This document shows, in pieces, positions 9,529 through 11,323 of a stretch of 11,323 nucleotides of DNA. This DNA comes from Betaproteobacteria bacterium HGW-Betaproteobacteria-20 (GTDB lineage Bacteria; Pseudomonadota; Gammaproteobacteria; Burkholderiales; Methylophilaceae), in assembly GCA_002842195.1 (NCBI GenBank), contig PHCL01000012.1:1-11323 (forward strand), read 5' to 3'. A program made the position numbers and the translations under genes. The notes below the pieces were generated by a model that worked only from the letters and a program-made list of their open reading frames with translations, was not told the origin of the DNA and did no database searches. Positions within the stretch are counted from its first letter, which is position 1, and every line of letters starts with the position of its first letter.

Positions 9529-9552
9529 AATATATAAAGAATAGAGAAGATT

Positions 9553-10023
9553 ATGCCAAGACGTAGAGAAGTTCCCAAACGCAACATTCTGCCAGATCCA
9601 AAATTTGGCAGTCAAGAAGTGTCAAAATTTGTAAACGTGCTAATGACCGGTGGCAAAAAGTCTGTTGCCGAGCGTATTTTATACGGTGCATTTGACCAAA
9701 TAGCAGTTAAAACAGGTAAGGATGCTTTGGAGGTGTTTACGCTAGCGTTAACAAATTTACGTCCATTAGTTGAGGTTAAAAGTCGCCGTGTGGGTGGTGC
9801 TAACTATCAAGTTCCTGTTGAAGTTCGCCCGAGCCGCCGTAGTGCTTTGGCAATGCGTTGGATGCGTGATGCAGCCCGTAAACGCGGCGAAAAATCTATG
9901 GGCCTGCGCTTAGCGGCTGAGTTGGTTGAAGCTTCCGAAGGTCGTGGCTCAGCCATGAAAAAGCGTGAAGAAGTTCATCGTATGGCGGAAGCGAACAAAG
10001 CATTCTCGCATTTTAGATTTTAA
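9553..10023 (+). CDS. rpsG: 30S ribosomal protein S7
   Basis: S7 (156 residues) is the primary 16S rRNA-binding protein that nucleates assembly of the 30S head and lies near the E site. Family landmarks are PRRREVPKR at the N-terminus, [56 protein letters not shown] and the C-terminal [20 protein letters not shown]. The length equals the common 156-residue form and lacks the extended C-terminus of the E. coli K-12 protein. The upstream sequence AGAGAAGA (9543-9550) is a poor Shine-Dalgarno ending only two bases before the ATG, which fits translation coupled to rpsL. It is the second gene of the str operon. Identity is certain. Confidence 0.99.
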   Translation: MPRRREVPKRNILPDPKFGSQEVSKFVNVLMTGGKKSVAERILYGAFDQIAVKTGKDALEVFTLALTNLRPLVEVKSRRVGGANYQVPVEVRPSRRSALAMRWMRDAARKRGEKSMGLRLAAELVEASEGRGSAMKKREEVHRMAEANKAFSHFRF

Positions 10024-10036
10024 TAATTGATTGTTA

Positions 10037-10066
10037 AATTGGCCCGGCTTGTTGCTTGGGCCAATT
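10037..10066 (+). promoter_or_regulatory. Perfect 9-bp hairpin between rpsG and fusA
   Basis: AATTGGCCC (10037-10045) pairs perfectly with GGGCCAATT (10058-10066) around a 12-base loop (GGCTTGTTGCTT), starting 13 bases after the rpsG stop. It is the strongest-looking stem in the str part of the window. The downstream tail is GCTCTTTAAG, with only three consecutive Ts, so strong intrinsic termination is not expected. Partial attenuation before fusA, protection of the rpsL-rpsG mRNA 3' end, or a boxB-like role together with the boxA-like sequence that begins at its last base are the options. Confidence 0.65.
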
Positions 10067-10082
10067 GCTCTTTAAGAATTTA
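10066..10082 (+). promoter_or_regulatory. boxA-like antitermination sequence before fusA
   Basis: TGCTCTTTAAGAATTTA differs at one of 17 positions (G for C at 10076) from the boxA region of the E. coli rRNA leader as I remember it, TGCTCTTTAACAATTTA. BoxA RNA is bound by NusB with S10 (NusE) to make polymerase resistant to termination. In rRNA leaders a boxB hairpin lies just upstream of boxA, and here the 9-bp hairpin at 10037-10066 does the same. The comparison rests on memory and the function is inferred. A chance match in an AT-rich spacer is possible but not likely at this length. Confidence 0.5.
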
Positions 10083-10098
10083 AGTAATAATATTAAGT

Positions 10099-10104
10099 AA
10101 AGGT
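10099..10104 (+). promoter_or_regulatory. Ribosome binding site that fixes the GTG start of fusA
   Basis: AAAGGT lies 7 bases upstream of the GTG at 10112. No in-frame ATG lies upstream near this site, and the first in-frame ATG downstream (10259) would delete the P-loop. The binding site, together with the N-terminal match [14 protein letters not shown], selects the GTG. Confidence 0.75.
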
Positions 10105-10111
10105 AATAGCC

Positions 10112-11323
10112 GTGGCTCGTATAACCCCTATTGAACGCTACCGTAACATTGGTATTTCTGCGCATATTGATGCAGGTAAAACTACCACTACAGAACGTAT
10201 CTTGTTTTACACAGGTGTAAATCACAAAATTGGTGAGGTGCATAATGGTGCCGCCACCATGGATTGGATGGAGCAAGAGCAAGAACGCGGTATTACCATT
10301 ACTTCAGCGGCTACTACCTGCTTCTGGAAGGGTATGGCTGGTCAATTTGACCAACATCGTATTAATATTATTGATACCCCAGGCCACGTTGACTTTACGA
10401 TTGAAGTAGAACGTTCAATGCGTGTGCTTGATGGCGCATGTATGGTTTACTGTGCAGTGGGTGGAGTGCAGCCGCAATCTGAAACTGTATGGCGTCAAGC
10501 AAACAAATATAAAGTACCACGTTTAGCGTTTGTGAATAAAATGGACCGCGCTGGCGCAGACTTCTTCAAAGTGTACGATCAAATGCGTGCACGTCTAAAA
10601 GCTAATCCTGTTCCTTTGCAGGTGCCGATTGGTGCTGAAGAGAAATTCGAAGGCGTTGTCGATCTGATTAAAATGAAGGCGATTTATTGGGATGAAGCTT
10701 CACAAGGGATGACGTTTGATTACCGTGAAATTCCAGCTGATTTAAAAGCGACATGCGATAAGTGGCGCGAAAATATGGTGGAATCAGCAGCTGAAGCTTC
10801 TGAAGAGTTGATGAATAAATACCTTGAAGAGGGTGATTTGTCAGAGGCGGACATTTTGGTAGGCTTGCGTCAACGTACCATTGCCTTTGAAATTGTACCG
10901 ATGGTATGTGGTTCAGCCTTTAAAAATAAAGGCGTGCAAGCGATGTTGGATAAAGTCATTGAATTGATGCCGGCACCAACTGATATTCCACCAACAAGAG
11001 CTGAAGATGAAGATGGTAATGAGATTTTCTTAAAAGCTTCTGATGATGAGAAGTTCTCAGCCTTGGCTTTCAAAATCATGACTGACCCGTTCGTTGGGCA
11101 GTTGATTTTCTTCCGCGTTTATTCTGGTGTGATTAACGCAGGCGACACTGTTTACAATCCTATTAAAGGCAAAAAAGAACGTATCGGCCGCATTGTGCAA
11201 ATGCATGCCAATACGCGTGAGCCTCTAACTGAAGTGCGTGCAGGGGATATTGCCGCTGCTATTGGTCTGAAAGAAGCAACAACTGGCGACACCTTATGTG
11301 GCATAAATGATGAAATCATTTTA
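10112..11323 (+). CDS. fusA: Translation elongation factor G, N-terminal 404 codons (3' end outside window)
   Basis: EF-G is the GTPase that drives mRNA-tRNA translocation on the ribosome and, with RRF, splits post-termination ribosomes. Translation from the GTG gives [20 protein letters not shown]. The GTPase motifs follow: P-loop AHIDAGKTT (17-25), switch I end [11 protein letters not shown] (from 59), DTPGH (88-92), NKMD (142-145) and CGSAFKNKG (from about 266). The G' insertion typical of EF-G lies between NKMD and the GSA motif ([16 protein letters not shown] and on). Domain II begins around [14 protein letters not shown] and continues through [11 protein letters not shown] and GRIVQMHAN to the window edge. 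The frame is open for all 404 codons. The full protein is about 700 residues, so roughly 300 codons lie downstream. It is the third gene of the str operon, and a tuf gene usually follows. Confidence 0.98.
   Translation, partial: MARITPIERYRNIGISAHIDAGKTTTTERILFYTGVNHKIGEVHNGAATMDWMEQEQERGITITSAATTCFWKGMAGQFDQHRINIIDTPGHVDFTIEVERSMRVLDGACMVYCAVGGVQPQSETVWRQANKYKVPRLAFVNKMDRAGADFFKVYDQMRARLKANPVPLQVPIGAEEKFEGVVDLIKMKAIYWDEASQGMTFDYREIPADLKATCDKWRENMVESAAEASEELMNKYLEEGDLSEADILVGLRQRTIAFEIVPMVCGSAFKNKGVQAMLDKVIELMPAPTDIPPTRAEDEDGNEIFLKASDDEKFSALAFKIMTDPFVGQLIFFRVYSGVINAGDTVYNPIKGKKERIGRIVQMHANTREPLTEVRAGDIAAAIGLKEATTGDTLCGINDEIIL

Noticed and set aside
10034..10282. Open frame of 82 codons on the - strand across the rpsG-fusA spacer
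   Set aside because: It overlaps the start of fusA in antisense, covers the hairpin, and encodes no recognisable protein.
1..11323. An undescribed multi-gene system, mobile element, CRISPR array, tRNA or phage remnant
   Set aside because: Every coding region is a recognised core gene in its usual betaproteobacterial order, and I saw no insertion-sequence ends, repeat-spacer arrays or tRNA-like folds.

Overview
This is a housekeeping chromosome segment from a betaproteobacterium. It holds the end of the rplKAJL-rpoBC region followed directly by the start of the str (rpsL-rpsG-fusA) region, all on the + strand. RpoB follows the betaproteobacterial pattern: an insertion after the GRMKFN motif, the stretch [10 protein letters not shown], and the ending DIDLDRN. 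The moderately AT-rich coding and spacer DNA suggests a Methylophilaceae-like lineage (for example Methylotenera relatives). That family-level placement is an inference from remembered protein patterns, not a search result.

Layout: (1) 1-261, 3' part of rplL (ribosomal protein L7/L12), cut by the window edge. (2) 262-486, a 225-bp spacer with a perfect GNRA-loop hairpin, a 10-bp tandem repeat and a second compound hairpin; this is the position of the known E. coli rplL-rpoB attenuator and processing region. (3) 487-4659, rpoB, and 4670-8926, rpoC, separated by 10 bp with the rpoC Shine-Dalgarno overlapping the rpoB stop. (4) 8927-9068, a spacer with a near-consensus sigma70 promoter only 17 bp past the rpoC stop, then an rpsL leader with competing base pairings. 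(5) 9069-9455, rpsL. (6) 9456-9552, a 97-bp spacer with two small hairpins and a weak rpsG ribosome binding site, in the position of the E. coli S7 autoregulatory target. (7) 9553-10023, rpsG. (8) 10024-10111, a spacer with a perfect 9-bp hairpin abutting a boxA-like sequence. (9) 10112-11323, the first 404 codons of fusA, starting at GTG and running off the window.

Together the genes supply the two large catalytic subunits of RNA polymerase and core translation components: the L7/L12 stalk that recruits translation GTPases, S12 at the decoding site, S7 in the 30S head, and EF-G for translocation. All reading frames are intact, and the key catalytic, metal-binding and drug-contact residues are present.

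I found no undescribed multi-gene system, mobile element, CRISPR array, RNA gene or pseudogene. The parts worth a second look are the non-coding spacers, above all the hairpin plus boxA-like element between rpsG and fusA, which copies the order of the rRNA-operon antitermination leader.
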